Shown: positions 26,828 to 34,581 of the stretch, one piece after another | How positions within the stretch are numbered: the first letter of the stretch is position 1 | Layout of the letters: each line of letters opens with the position of its first letter | Assembly (NCBI GenBank): GCA_965262705.1 | Contig: OZ253556.1 | Location: forward strand, 1,984,001 to 2,048,000 | Source of the DNA: UJ101 sp965262705 | GTDB lineage: Bacteria > Bacteroidota > Bacteroidia > Flavobacteriales > UJ101 | Length of the DNA stretch: 64,000 nt | Direction: 5' to 3' | Notes under the pieces: generated by a model | Databases searched by the model: none | Seen by the model: the letters and a program-made list of their open reading frames with translations, nothing else | Told to the model about the DNA's origin: nothing | Position numbers and translations under genes: made by a program

Positions 26828-27958
26828 TTAATATTTTAAATGCTTAACATAACTTCTTCTTGTTTTGTTTTGCCGCTGATTATATTCGTTCCACAACACC
26901 TGAACATTAGTATTATCAGACAGTTCAGGATTAGTTTCCATATATTTAATATTATACCGTTCAAAGGTTTTACCCATTTCCTCAAACAATATGGCTGTAA
27001 CGCCTTTATTTTGATATTCCGGTTTTACACCGATAAGATAAAAAGCAACTTTATCATTTTTTCGATTAGCCCGCCATAAATGATACCATCCGAAAGGAAT
27101 CAGTTTCCCTTTAGCTTTTTTTAGGGCTTTTGAATAAGATGGCATAGTAACCGCAAAAGCAATCATTTCTCCAGCTGAGTCTTCTACTATAGTTATATAA
27201 TCCGGATTAATAAAATGAATATATTTTTCTCTGTAATAATCAATTTGCTTTCGTGTAATGGGTACATAAGATGGTAATTTACTATGCGTATCATCCAATA
27301 ACTCAAACATTGGATCTATAAGTGTTTTTAGCTCGGTTTTATTTTTAAACTTGCGTGCTTTAAGCTGATATTTTTTTGCTATAACTTTAGAGAATGTTTT
27401 TATTTTTTCAGGTGTACCGTTTTTAGGGAATACTATTTCGTATTCTACCCATTCTAAATGCTTTTCGTATCCTAATTGCTCAAGATGGGCTGCATAATAA
27501 GGATGATTATAGAGGGTTATCATTGTGCCTGTCTCTTCAAATCCTTTGATTAAAAGCCCGGCTTTATCTAAGTTAGAAAATCCTACGGGACCCTCAATTT
27601 GTTTGAATCCCTTTTCATAAGCAATTTCTTCAACTTTTTCAAGCAGCGCTTTTGAAACCTCAACATTATCAATCGTATCATACCAGCCGAAACGCATTTT
27701 TGATTTCTTCTGTACATTAACTTCTGTCCAATTAATAATAGCTGCAATTCTTCCAACGATATTATGCCCCTTATAGGCTAAGAAAAGCTGTGCCTCAGAA
27801 TTTTCAAAAACAGGATTTTTTGTTTTATCTAATACATTTATTTCATCTAAAATTAACGGCGGAATGAAGTTGGGATTATCCTTGTATAAGTCCAATTGAA
27901 ACTTAACAAACATTTTTTTTTCTTTTCTGGTCTTAATTTTTTTAATTTCAATTGGCAT
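26828..27958 (-). CDS. GNAT-like acyltransferase family protein
   Basis: A 376-aa protein typical of Flavobacteriia, often annotated as N-acetyltransferase or, less plausibly, GTP cyclohydrolase. The N-terminal half (FQLDLYKDNPNFIPPLILDE, EGPVGFSNLDKAGLLIKGFE) is a family-specific domain. The C-terminal half has a GNAT-like acceptor fold with VAFYLIGVKPEYQNKGVTAIL, the acetyl-CoA loop. The substrate is unknown. It has its own promoter box 22 bases upstream. Confidence 0.7.
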   Translation of the reverse strand: MPIEIKKIKTRKEKKMFVKFQLDLYKDNPNFIPPLILDEINVLDKTKNPVFENSEAQLFLAYKGHNIVGRIAAIINWTEVNVQKKSKMRFGWYDTIDNVEVSKALLEKVEEIAYEKGFKQIEGPVGFSNLDKAGLLIKGFEETGTMITLYNHPYYAAHLEQLGYEKHLEWVEYEIVFPKNGTPEKIKTFSKVIAKKYQLKARKFKNKTELKTLIDPMFELLDDTHSKLPSYVPITRKQIDYYREKYIHFINPDYITIVEDSAGEMIAFAVTMPSYSKALKKAKGKLIPFGWYHLWRANRKNDKVAFYLIGVKPEYQNKGVTAILFEEMGKTFERYNIKYMETNPELSDNTNVQVLWNEYNQRQNKTRRSYVKHLKY

Positions 27959-27979
27959 AAAGACGGCATATTGCAGTGC

Positions 27980-27987
27980 AAATATAG
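27980..27987 (-). promoter_or_regulatory. TAnnTTTG -7 box for the GNAT-like gene
   Basis: On the minus strand TATATTTG is followed by 21 bases and then the ATG at 27958. It matches the -7 consensus; the -33 element is weak. Confidence 0.5.
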
Positions 27988-28023
27988 TGATTCGCCCGCT
28001 AAAAATGATTTTTATTTAAATAT

Positions 28024-28300
28024 ACTTTTAGCTTACGCTGACTTAACAGTTGCAAAAAGTATGATAACAATAAAATGCAATGCCTGATAAAAGTTAATCA
28101 CCGGAGCAATCTTTGGATTGTGAGAATTTTAATTTTCGGTAGCTCTGAGTACTTCGACAGTTGGTTGCTGAGCCTGTCGAAGTGCTCAGTAATCATATTT
28201 CGACTGTGCTCAATAAACACTTCTCGAATTAAGGAAGTTGAAGTTAACTGAACTGAACTGAAAGTCAGCAAAGCTAAAGTCAGCTTAAACTAAAGGTATA
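28024..28300 (-). repeat. Degenerate long dispersed repeat
   Basis: A reverse-orientation copy with worn ends (ACTTTTAGCTTACGC to CTAAAGGTATA). It contains the ACCGGAGCAATCTTTGGATTG core plus REP-like CTTCGACAG...GCTGAGCCTGTCGAAG pieces that are themselves an inverted pair. It fills the gap between the GNAT-like gene and bshB1 and ends one base before the bshB1 stop codon. Confidence 0.65.
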
Positions 28301-28301
28301 A

Positions 28302-29030
28302 TCATATAATGTCAGAAAAACTATCTATTCCTATAAATCGCTCGACCGTGAAACCTTCAGCATGGCTAACCCCTATGAATCTTCCCATATCTTGTGCCCG
28401 GTATGCGATACTATCTAAGAAATTTTTAGATGAGATAGGTGTTTGAGGTTCATCGGAGTTTTTGTTATAAAGTTGAGAGGCATACGCTTGACAGGCTTGT
28501 TTTTTTATTTTTATAAATCCGGATATGTCCACCAGAAAATCCGGAGTTAAGTTATTCCATTGGATATAATGATATATCTGGGGTGGTCGCCATTGCATAA
28601 GTTCTCTCCCTTTTTCATCGTTTACCTTAACTTTGTTCAAACCGGATAAAAAGCAAGCCCTAGAAGCTAAGTTACTAGCTCGAGCATGGTCAGGATGACG
28701 GTCATCTGTCGCATTTAATAAGACGATTTGCGGACGATATTTTCTTATCTCACGGATAATTTGCATTAAGGTGTCTTCGGTGATTCCAAAAAAACCGTCG
28801 CCTATATTTAATTGTATCTGTTCGTGGACGCCCAATATCTTTGCAGCGGCTTTCGCTTCTTTCTTTCGGATTTCGTTATTTCCTCTTGTCCCTAATTCTC
28901 CTTCAGTCAAGTGTAATATCCCCACCTTTTTTCCAAGAAAAATTTCTTTGGCAATTGTTCCGCCACAGTAAAATTCAACATCATCGGGATGAGCACCCAC
29001 AGCCAATATATCTAATTTTTGATATGCCAT
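28302..29030 (-). CDS. bshB1: Bacillithiol biosynthesis deacetylase BshB1
   Basis: Zinc-dependent deacetylase that converts GlcNAc-malate to GlcN-malate in bacillithiol synthesis. The LmbE/PIG-L fold is clear: GAHPDDVEFYCGG (zinc ligands H and D) at residues ~12-24, HLTEGELGTRG, and NATDDRHPDHARASNLA with the third ligand. At 242 aa the length is typical. BshA and BshC are not in this window. Confidence 0.93.
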   Translation of the reverse strand: MAYQKLDILAVGAHPDDVEFYCGGTIAKEIFLGKKVGILHLTEGELGTRGNNEIRKKEAKAAAKILGVHEQIQLNIGDGFFGITEDTLMQIIREIRKYRPQIVLLNATDDRHPDHARASNLASRACFLSGLNKVKVNDEKGRELMQWRPPQIYHYIQWNNLTPDFLVDISGFIKIKKQACQAYASQLYNKNSDEPQTPISSKNFLDSIAYRAQDMGRFIGVSHAEGFTVERFIGIDSFSDII

Positions 29031-29050
29031 GTTATTTTTTGTTAAATTTT

Positions 29051-29085
29051 GAGGCCATTGCTAAAGTACTTTTTGTAACGTTCTC
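29051..29085. repeat. Minimal dispersed repeat, 35 bp
   Basis: GAGGCCATTGC to GTAACGTTCTC with almost no internal sequence, so it is nearly a pure hairpin. It lies between bshB1 and the next gene upstream. No direct flanking duplication. Confidence 0.6.
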
Positions 29086-29093
29086 AATTAATT

Positions 29094-29786
29094 TTATTTT
29101 TCAACTCTATCATCGTAATTTATGCTGGTCTCTGAGATAACTTTATCAATAATTTGGTTCGCATAGGGATGAAGATATTTTGAAAATACCAAAAGAATAA
29201 ATAAAACACCCATAATCTTCCTAAAATACTTTTGTATAAAATAAAAACGCATTTTCAATACACCCAGATAAGCTAAACTCATTAAAGAAGACATTGAAAT
29301 AATCGAAATAAGAAAATACAAACCGGCTATAAACAGAAGCATATATAGTGTGAGTTGTTCTCCTGCTGAAATGAGTGCAAAAGCTACATCTATACAAGGG
29401 CTAAAGAAAAGACCCGTTAAGATTAATAAATAAGTTCTTTTAAATTCTTTTTTAGACACAACTTTTTGTGAATTTTCTAAAGAGCTATGATTATGACTGG
29501 GATCTTTAGAAAATATATAATAAACACCTATGCCTATAAGTATCAGAGCACTTATAATAGAAAAATATTCTATTTGTTCATTAAGCAAAATGCTCGCCGC
29601 ACTCACTAGCAGTGCAAATATTAAAGTAGATAAGTTATGGACTAAAGCGGTGCTAACAAAAAATAAAATACTTTTTTTAAAAGGCATAGAATAGCCACGA
29701 GCAAGTACAGGGGCTTCCATCCAATGGTTAGGTAATATCACGTGAATGGTTCCTGCAACTATCATGAAGAAAAGAATTGTCCACAT
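29094..29786 (-). CDS. Six-helix membrane protein, possibly metal transport
   Basis: A 230-aa polytopic protein with about six transmembrane segments. The first carries GTIHVILPNHWMEAP, with histidines in the membrane, a pattern seen in NicO/UreH/RcnA-like nickel-cobalt transporters; a short histidine-containing loop DPSHNHSS sits mid-protein. This supports, but does not prove, a role in metal transport. A SafE-like role is also possible. No operon partner is nearby. Confidence 0.5.
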   Translation of the reverse strand: MWTILFFMIVAGTIHVILPNHWMEAPVLARGYSMPFKKSILFFVSTALVHNLSTLIFALLVSAASILLNEQIEYFSIISALILIGIGVYYIFSKDPSHNHSSLENSQKVVSKKEFKRTYLLILTGLFFSPCIDVAFALISAGEQLTLYMLLFIAGLYFLISIISMSSLMSLAYLGVLKMRFYFIQKYFRKIMGVLFILLVFSKYLHPYANQIIDKVISETSINYDDRVEK

Positions 29787-29818
29787 TTTTTTACTATTTT
29801 ACGGGTTATTAATATGAT

Positions 29819-29879
29819 GAGACTTTTTCAAAAAGTTCTTCAGTAACTGAACTGCAAGTCAGTTTTAGCTAAAGGTCTC
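29819..29879. repeat. Short dispersed repeat, 61 bp
   Basis: GAGACTTTTTCAAAAAG to TTTTAGCTAAAGGTCTC, including AACTGCAAGTCAG. The flanks ATGAT and GTGAT share four of five bases. Confidence 0.65.
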
Positions 29880-29943
29880 GTGATATTTAACGTAAAAACC
29901 AGTTAATTTAATAAATGATTACAGGATATAAAAACAGCGATAA

Positions 29944-30528
29944 CTATTTATCAAACGCTATTTGATTACTATAAATATGATTATGAATAAATAGTTTGAT
30001 CTTAGCTCTGCCGCTCGTCTTATTTGTATAGGCATCTATTTTAATATTTTTCCCGTTGGGGGCATAAACATAGATGAACCCGTCTTTGTATGAAGATAAT
30101 TTTATCTTCTCACCCTGTGGAGTTATCGCATTCCATGACTTATCTTGTTCATTGAAAACCAAATCCATCTTTTCACCTTTATTTTCTCCTTTCAAGACTT
30201 CGATATTGAAGTGGTTCTTAGTGGCTGTGATTTGATATTTTTTACCATTTTTTCGGACAATTTTTCTATCTGTTTTCCCTTCTTTCATGGTGATAGGATT
30301 TTCACCTGTCCAATATTCGATCGGATTAAAAATGGCCAGATCCCCGAGCATACTTATTTCATAAACCGGGATAACAAGAAGCCCAAAAAAGATCATATTA
30401 TTTACAAATCTATTATCTGATAAATGTTCGTTCCAGTCCTTTAAGGCATTTACGGCTGCAAATGAGCCAAGACAACTTGTTGAAATAATGGTAGAAACTA
30501 ACAGCAGAGATAGTGTTGTTTTTTTCAT
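29944..30528 (-). CDS. DUF3332 family lipoprotein
   Basis: A 194-aa protein with a lipoprotein-type signal (STIISTSCLGSF). A second hydrophobic segment (MIFFGLLVIPVYEISMLGD) is followed by the family motif FNPIEYWTGENPI and a beta-rich C-terminal half. DUF3332 has no established function and is common in Bacteroidota and gammaproteobacteria. The gene is single, with a -7 box 27 bases upstream. Confidence 0.8.
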   Translation of the reverse strand: MKKTTLSLLLVSTIISTSCLGSFAAVNALKDWNEHLSDNRFVNNMIFFGLLVIPVYEISMLGDLAIFNPIEYWTGENPITMKEGKTDRKIVRKNGKKYQITATKNHFNIEVLKGENKGEKMDLVFNEQDKSWNAITPQGEKIKLSSYKDGFIYVYAPNGKNIKIDAYTNKTSGRAKIKLFIHNHIYSNQIAFDK

Positions 30529-30555
30529 TGTGGTTTTAAATTAAAAGTAAGGAAG

Positions 30556-30563
30556 CAAATATA
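30556..30563 (-). promoter_or_regulatory. TAnnTTTG -7 box for the DUF3332 gene
   Basis: On the minus strand TATATTTG lies 27 bases before the ATG at 30528. It sits between mlaF and the DUF3332 gene and suggests independent transcription. Confidence 0.5.
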
Positions 30564-30603
30564 TTAATTTATTTTTATAACAGTATTTTGGCTCACTTAT
30601 AAC

Positions 30604-31350
30604 TCATTTCCTAAGTTTTTTCATTAATTTAGAAGAGTAAACAAAATCTAAAATATTTTCGTCTTGAGAGGTTAGCAGATCTTCTTTTTTCCCTTCCCAT
30701 GCTTTGCATCCGGATCGCAAATAAATAATCCGCTCGCCTATCTCCATTACCGAATTCATATCATGGCTGTTAATAACTGTAGTGGTATTATATTCACGAG
30801 TAATTTCTGAAATTAAATTGTCTATAACCATAGAGGTTTTAGGGTCTAATCCGGAATTGGGTTCATCACAAAAAAGATATTTGGGGTTATTCACGACCGC
30901 TCGGGCAATAGCTACCCTTTTTTGCATTCCTCCGGATAGCTCAGAAGTTAGTTTTCTATTATTACCGCCAAGTTTAACCCGTTCCAATACCTGATTGACT
31001 TCTTCTATCATTTCGCCTCTTGTCATTTTGGTAAACATTTGTAACGGAAACATTACATTCTCTTCCACCGTCATATAATCAAATAGAGCACTTCCCTGAA
31101 AAACCATCCCGATATCGGCGCGCAGTTGCTTTCTTTCCTGAAAAGACATATTGTTGCTCGAAATGCCTTCGTATAAAATATCTCCTCCATCAGCTTTGAA
31201 TAACCCAAGCAGGCATTTTAAAAAAACTGTTTTTCCAGAGCCACTTTGACCTATAATTAAATTAACTTTCCCTTTATTAAACTCAGCGGAAATATCTTTT
31301 AAAACAGTTTCTTTACCAAATGATTTATATAATTTTTTTACCTGAATCAT
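30604..31350 (-). CDS. mlaF: MlaF-like ABC transporter ATPase
   Basis: Energises phospholipid transport between the membranes with the MlaE permease. The 248-aa ATPase has Walker A GQSGSGKT near residue 35, the Q-loop region GMVFQGSALFDYMTVEENV, the signature ELSGGMQKRVAIARA, and Walker B YLFCDEPNSGLDP. The FDYMTVEENV and GGMQKR pattern is typical of MlaF rather than importer ATPases. It starts four bases after the mlaE stop. Confidence 0.88.
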   Translation of the reverse strand: MIQVKKLYKSFGKETVLKDISAEFNKGKVNLIIGQSGSGKTVFLKCLLGLFKADGGDILYEGISSNNMSFQERKQLRADIGMVFQGSALFDYMTVEENVMFPLQMFTKMTRGEMIEEVNQVLERVKLGGNNRKLTSELSGGMQKRVAIARAVVNNPKYLFCDEPNSGLDPKTSMVIDNLISEITREYNTTTVINSHDMNSVMEIGERIIYLRSGCKAWEGKKEDLLTSQDENILDFVYSSKLMKKLRK

Positions 31351-31354
31351 ATTC

Positions 31355-32146
31355 TTAAAGTAATATTTGAGTGATAATTAAATCTAAAATAATGATCAAA
31401 ACGGAAGTCCAGATTACAGCAGTGGTTGATGCTTTTCCCACGTTAAGCGAGCCTCCTTTTACATAATAACCGTGATAAGAAGGAACAGTAGCTATCATAA
31501 AAGCAAAAACGAAAGATTTGAAAAGACTGTAATAAAGATTATAGTTATTATACCCCATACGTAAGCCTGTAATGTAATCAACCGAAGCCCAATAACCGGT
31601 TATGATTCCAATAAGCCATCCGCCAAAAATCCCCAGTGTAATGCTGAGCATGATCAATATTGGGAAACAAATGAGCGAAGCAATAATTTTAGGTAATATT
31701 AAAAAGCTGGCAGAGTTAATTCCCATTACGTCTAAGGCGTCAATCTGTTCAGTAACACGCATTGTGCCAATGCTTGAAGAAATAAAAGACCCGACTTTTC
31801 CAACCAAAATGATAGAAATCATGGTAGGAGCAAATTCTAAAATAAGGATCTCCCGAGTAGAGTATCCTATAATGATATTTGTAAGAAAGGGGCTGGAAGA
31901 TAATTGATTTCGCATCTGAAGCGCAATAACTGCCCCTACAAAAACCCCTACAAAACTAACTATACCAAAGGAACTGGTACCGAGATCATTGACTTCCCGC
32001 ATAATGAGTTTGCCGTAAATGCGCGTTTTTTCAGGTTTTTTAAAAACTCTGCCCAGCAATAAAAAGTAGGTTCCTATATCAGATATTAATTTATAGATAA
32101 TAGAATTATTTTTTATTAAGGAAACTATTTTTTCTAAAAAGAACAT
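31355..32146 (-). CDS. mlaE: MlaE-like ABC transporter permease
   Basis: A 263-aa permease with five to six transmembrane segments. Family signatures: SFGIVSFVGVFVGAVIALQM, LEFAPTMISIILVGKVGSFISSSIGTMRVTEQIDALDVMG and the C-terminal YYVKGGSLNVGKASTTAVIWTS. It forms the membrane core of an Mla-type lipid transporter with the ATPase directly downstream. The MCE protein at 7000-7995 is a possible partner. Confidence 0.9.
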   Translation of the reverse strand: MFFLEKIVSLIKNNSIIYKLISDIGTYFLLLGRVFKKPEKTRIYGKLIMREVNDLGTSSFGIVSFVGVFVGAVIALQMRNQLSSSPFLTNIIIGYSTREILILEFAPTMISIILVGKVGSFISSSIGTMRVTEQIDALDVMGINSASFLILPKIIASLICFPILIMLSITLGIFGGWLIGIITGYWASVDYITGLRMGYNNYNLYYSLFKSFVFAFMIATVPSYHGYYVKGGSLNVGKASTTAVIWTSVLIIILDLIITQILL

Positions 32147-32198
32147 AAATTATTTTTACCTATGCGAATTTATGAATAAAATCATAAAATCATATTTT

Positions 32199-32430
32199 GA
32201 GACCGTTGCAAAAAGCACTCTAACAAAAAAATGCTTGTATTGAGTTTGCCGAAATGCAACGCCTGATAAAAATTAAACACCGGAGCAACCTAATGGTTGT
32301 GAGGATTTTAATTTTTTGATATGGTTGCTGAGCACAGCCGAAGTAAGGAAGCAGTTTGAAGCGAACTGCAAGTCAGCGCAAGCTAAATGCTTTCTTTTTC
32401 ATACTTTTTTATGTGTTCTGCAATGGTCTC
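32199..32430 (-). repeat. Dispersed repeat, 232 bp, with TSD ATTTT
   Basis: A reverse-orientation full element: GAGACCGTTGCAAAAAGCAC to GTGTTCTGCAATGGTCTC. It is flanked by ATTTT at 32194-32198 and 32431-32435. The frame of the next gene runs open into it. Confidence 0.92.
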
Positions 32431-32466
32431 ATTTTGTACTTGACAAAATTATACGTTATTTTACAA

Positions 32467-33102
32467 ATGAAACAAGTAAATATGTTAAATATAGGGTTAT
32501 TAGAATCTTTTTTATCTCCAAATACACTTCCACTGATTGAACTATGGGTAAAAGATTATCCCCTACGCCTTGTAATTTCAAAATCCCGTAAAAGCAAATA
32601 TGGCGATTATCGTTATTTATTCGATAGAAAAGTACATAAAATTACGATCAATCATGATTTATCGCCTGAAATGTTTTTGTTGACTTTAACCCATGAAATT
32701 GCGCACATGTATGTTTTTCAAACGGATCAAAGAATGGCGTTACCTCACGGAAAAGAATGGAAAGAAACCTTTAAAAAACTTATCTTCCAAAGTATTCAAT
32801 TTTATTCGCAGCCTGCCCAAAAAGAGTTAGTAAATTATGCCAAAAATCCCTCAGCAACATTGGGTGCTCATACGGAATTGATAAAAAAATTGATTGAAAA
32901 AAAGCATGAACGAATTTGTTATTTAGAGAGCTTAAAGGAAGGAGAGTGGTTTGTCCTATCGAAAAAAATATTAAAAAAAGGACAATTAAGACGCACGCGC
33001 TTTCTCTGTAAGGAACATCGATCTGGAAGAGAATATTTGGTATATAAAGCCGCTCAGGTAGAGCGATATTATAAAGAAAGCAAATTAAAATCATCTAAAT
33101 AA
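32467..33102 (+). CDS. SprT-like zinc metalloprotease domain protein
   Basis: A SprT-like domain protein with the HExxH zinc motif THEIAHMYVF near residue 77 and KEWKETFKKL downstream. These proteins resemble the Spartan protease fold, but their bacterial role is unsettled. The open frame extends to 32356, but residues 1-24 of that version (TASQRKLNAFFFILFYVFCN) are translated dispersed repeat. The ATG at 32467 (MKQVNMLNIG) or 32482 is the realistic start. Seven bases separate it from manC, suggesting cotranscription. Confidence 0.82.
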   Translation: MKQVNMLNIGLLESFLSPNTLPLIELWVKDYPLRLVISKSRKSKYGDYRYLFDRKVHKITINHDLSPEMFLLTLTHEIAHMYVFQTDQRMALPHGKEWKETFKKLIFQSIQFYSQPAQKELVNYAKNPSATLGAHTELIKKLIEKKHERICYLESLKEGEWFVLSKKILKKGQLRRTRFLCKEHRSGREYLVYKAAQVERYYKESKLKSSK

Positions 33103-33109
33103 CTTATCA

Positions 33110-34180
33110 ATGAAAAATAATTATGTTGTGATTATGGCCGGGGGGGTAGGAAGCAGGTTTTGGCCTATCAGCACAATAAAAAAGCCTAAACAGTTCCATG
33201 ATTTTATAGGAATAGGTAAAACACTTTTACAGCAAACGTATGAGCGAATGCTTAAAGTAGCTCCTGCAGAGAATATTTATTTTGTGATTAATAAAGCATA
33301 TAAAAATGTAGTATTGGCGCAAATTCCTCAAACGAACTGTCAGCAGTTAATTATGGAGCCCCAATCAATGAATACGGCTCCCTGCATTGCCTATGCATCT
33401 TACAAAATTTATTCTATAAATCCTCATGCGGTACTATTTATAGCCCCTTCAGATCATTTGATTATGTTTCAGGACGAATTTGTACGAATTGCAAAAATAG
33501 CCTTAGAAAAAGCTGCAGCAGAAAATGGGTTGCTTACCCTGGGAATTCAGCCCAATCGCCCGGAAACAGGGTTTGGTTACATTCAATATAAATTCTCGGA
33601 AGAACGCATAAAGCGAGTGAAAAAGTTCATAGAAAAACCAAGCCTAAGGCAGGCTAAGCAGTTTTTATATTCAGGAGATTATTTATGGAATTCAGGAATG
33701 TTTATATGGAGCGTAAAATCGATTATTCAAGCTTTTCAACAGTTCACACCTGATTTGCATCGTGTCTTCTCAAAAGCTAACGCATTATATTTTACGCAAA
33801 AGGAAGAAGAATATATAAGCAGCGAGTATGCTAAAGTTGAGAAAGTTTCTATTGATTATGCCATTATGGAAAAAGCAAAAGAGGTTTTTGTTATCCCTTC
33901 TTCGTTTGGCTGGAGTGATTTGGGCACGTGGAATTCCATTTATGACCACTTGGAAAAAGATGAAAATCAAAATGCCATCTATGGAAAAGTATTGACGCAT
34001 GGCGTAAAAAACTCATTAGTAATTAGTAATAAAGACAAAGCGATTGTAATAGAAGGGCTGGAAGATTATTTTGTAGTAGATACAAATAAAGTGCTGGTTA
34101 TTTGCAAAAAAGCACAGGCACAGAAAGTAAGACAATACGTAGAAGAAGTAAAAGAAAATTTCGGAAAGGATTTTATTTAA
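33110..34180 (+). CDS. manC: Mannose-1-phosphate guanylyltransferase
   Basis: Makes GDP-mannose from mannose-1-phosphate and GTP for surface glycans. The nucleotidyltransferase start VVIMAGGVGSRFWPISTIKKPKQF holds the GTP-binding loop and catalytic lysine; PSDHLI and FIEKPSLRQAKQFL follow, then SIDYAIMEKA and FGWSDLGTW. At 356 aa it lacks the isomerase domain of ManC/AlgA fusions. It may supply the mannose chemistry used by the DUF2723 protein downstream, but that is inference. Confidence 0.93.
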   Translation: MKNNYVVIMAGGVGSRFWPISTIKKPKQFHDFIGIGKTLLQQTYERMLKVAPAENIYFVINKAYKNVVLAQIPQTNCQQLIMEPQSMNTAPCIAYASYKIYSINPHAVLFIAPSDHLIMFQDEFVRIAKIALEKAAAENGLLTLGIQPNRPETGFGYIQYKFSEERIKRVKKFIEKPSLRQAKQFLYSGDYLWNSGMFIWSVKSIIQAFQQFTPDLHRVFSKANALYFTQKEEEYISSEYAKVEKVSIDYAIMEKAKEVFVIPSSFGWSDLGTWNSIYDHLEKDENQNAIYGKVLTHGVKNSLVISNKDKAIVIEGLEDYFVVDTNKVLVICKKAQAQKVRQYVEEVKENFGKDFI

Positions 34181-34195
34181 GAAATCGAAAAATAA

Positions 34196-34356
34196 GAGAC
34201 CGTTGCGCAAAGCACTCTAACAAAAAAGTACGACGCGATATAAAAATTAAAATTTCGACTGTGCTCAATAACCACTAGTCAAAGTAAGGAATAAGTTTGA
34301 AGTTAACTGAACTGAACGTCAGCAAAGCTAAAGTCAGCGTAAGCTAAATGCTTTCA
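34196..34356 (-). repeat. Dispersed repeat, right end lost
   Basis: Begins GAGACCGTTGCGCAAAGCAC and continues through the reverse-orientation modules to GCGTAAGCTAAATGCTTTC, then stops without a right TIR. The CCGGAGCAACC core is missing too. Confidence 0.7.
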
Positions 34357-34381
34357 CATTAATAGTTTTTCAGTAAACTTG

Positions 34382-34452
34382 TAGACCCACAGGGATTCGA
34401 ACCCCGACAAGCGGCACCAAAAACCGATGTGCTACCATTACACCATGGGTCT
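34382..34452 (-). tRNA. tRNA-Gln (TTG anticodon)
   Basis: A 71-nt cloverleaf on the minus strand. The acceptor stem AGACCCA/TGGGTCT pairs over 7 bp. D-arm GTGTAATGGTAGCAC; anticodon loop TTTTGGT with TTG at positions 34-36; T-arm CGGGG TTCGAAT CCCTG. The discriminator is A, and CCA is not encoded. The anticodon stem has one T-C mismatch at its base (27-43) and a G-T pair at the top. A good promoter lies just upstream. Confidence 0.9.
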
Positions 34453-34483
34453 ATACAAACGTTGAAAAACGCTTATTAGGGGG

Positions 34484-34514
34484 CAAAGATAATTCAAAAC
34501 TTACATTCTGCAAA
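34484..34514 (-). promoter_or_regulatory. Promoter of tRNA-Gln
   Basis: On the minus strand TTTG (34511-34514), 19 bases, TATCTTTG (34484-34491). It matches the Bacteroidota -33/-7 pattern with ideal spacing. The mature tRNA begins 31 bases downstream of the -7 box. Confidence 0.75.
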
Positions 34515-34581
34515 TTAAAGTAAAAAAAGTTTATCTTAAAACGATATCTTTTTCCCAAATAAAAATTTTAATTTCGCAACC

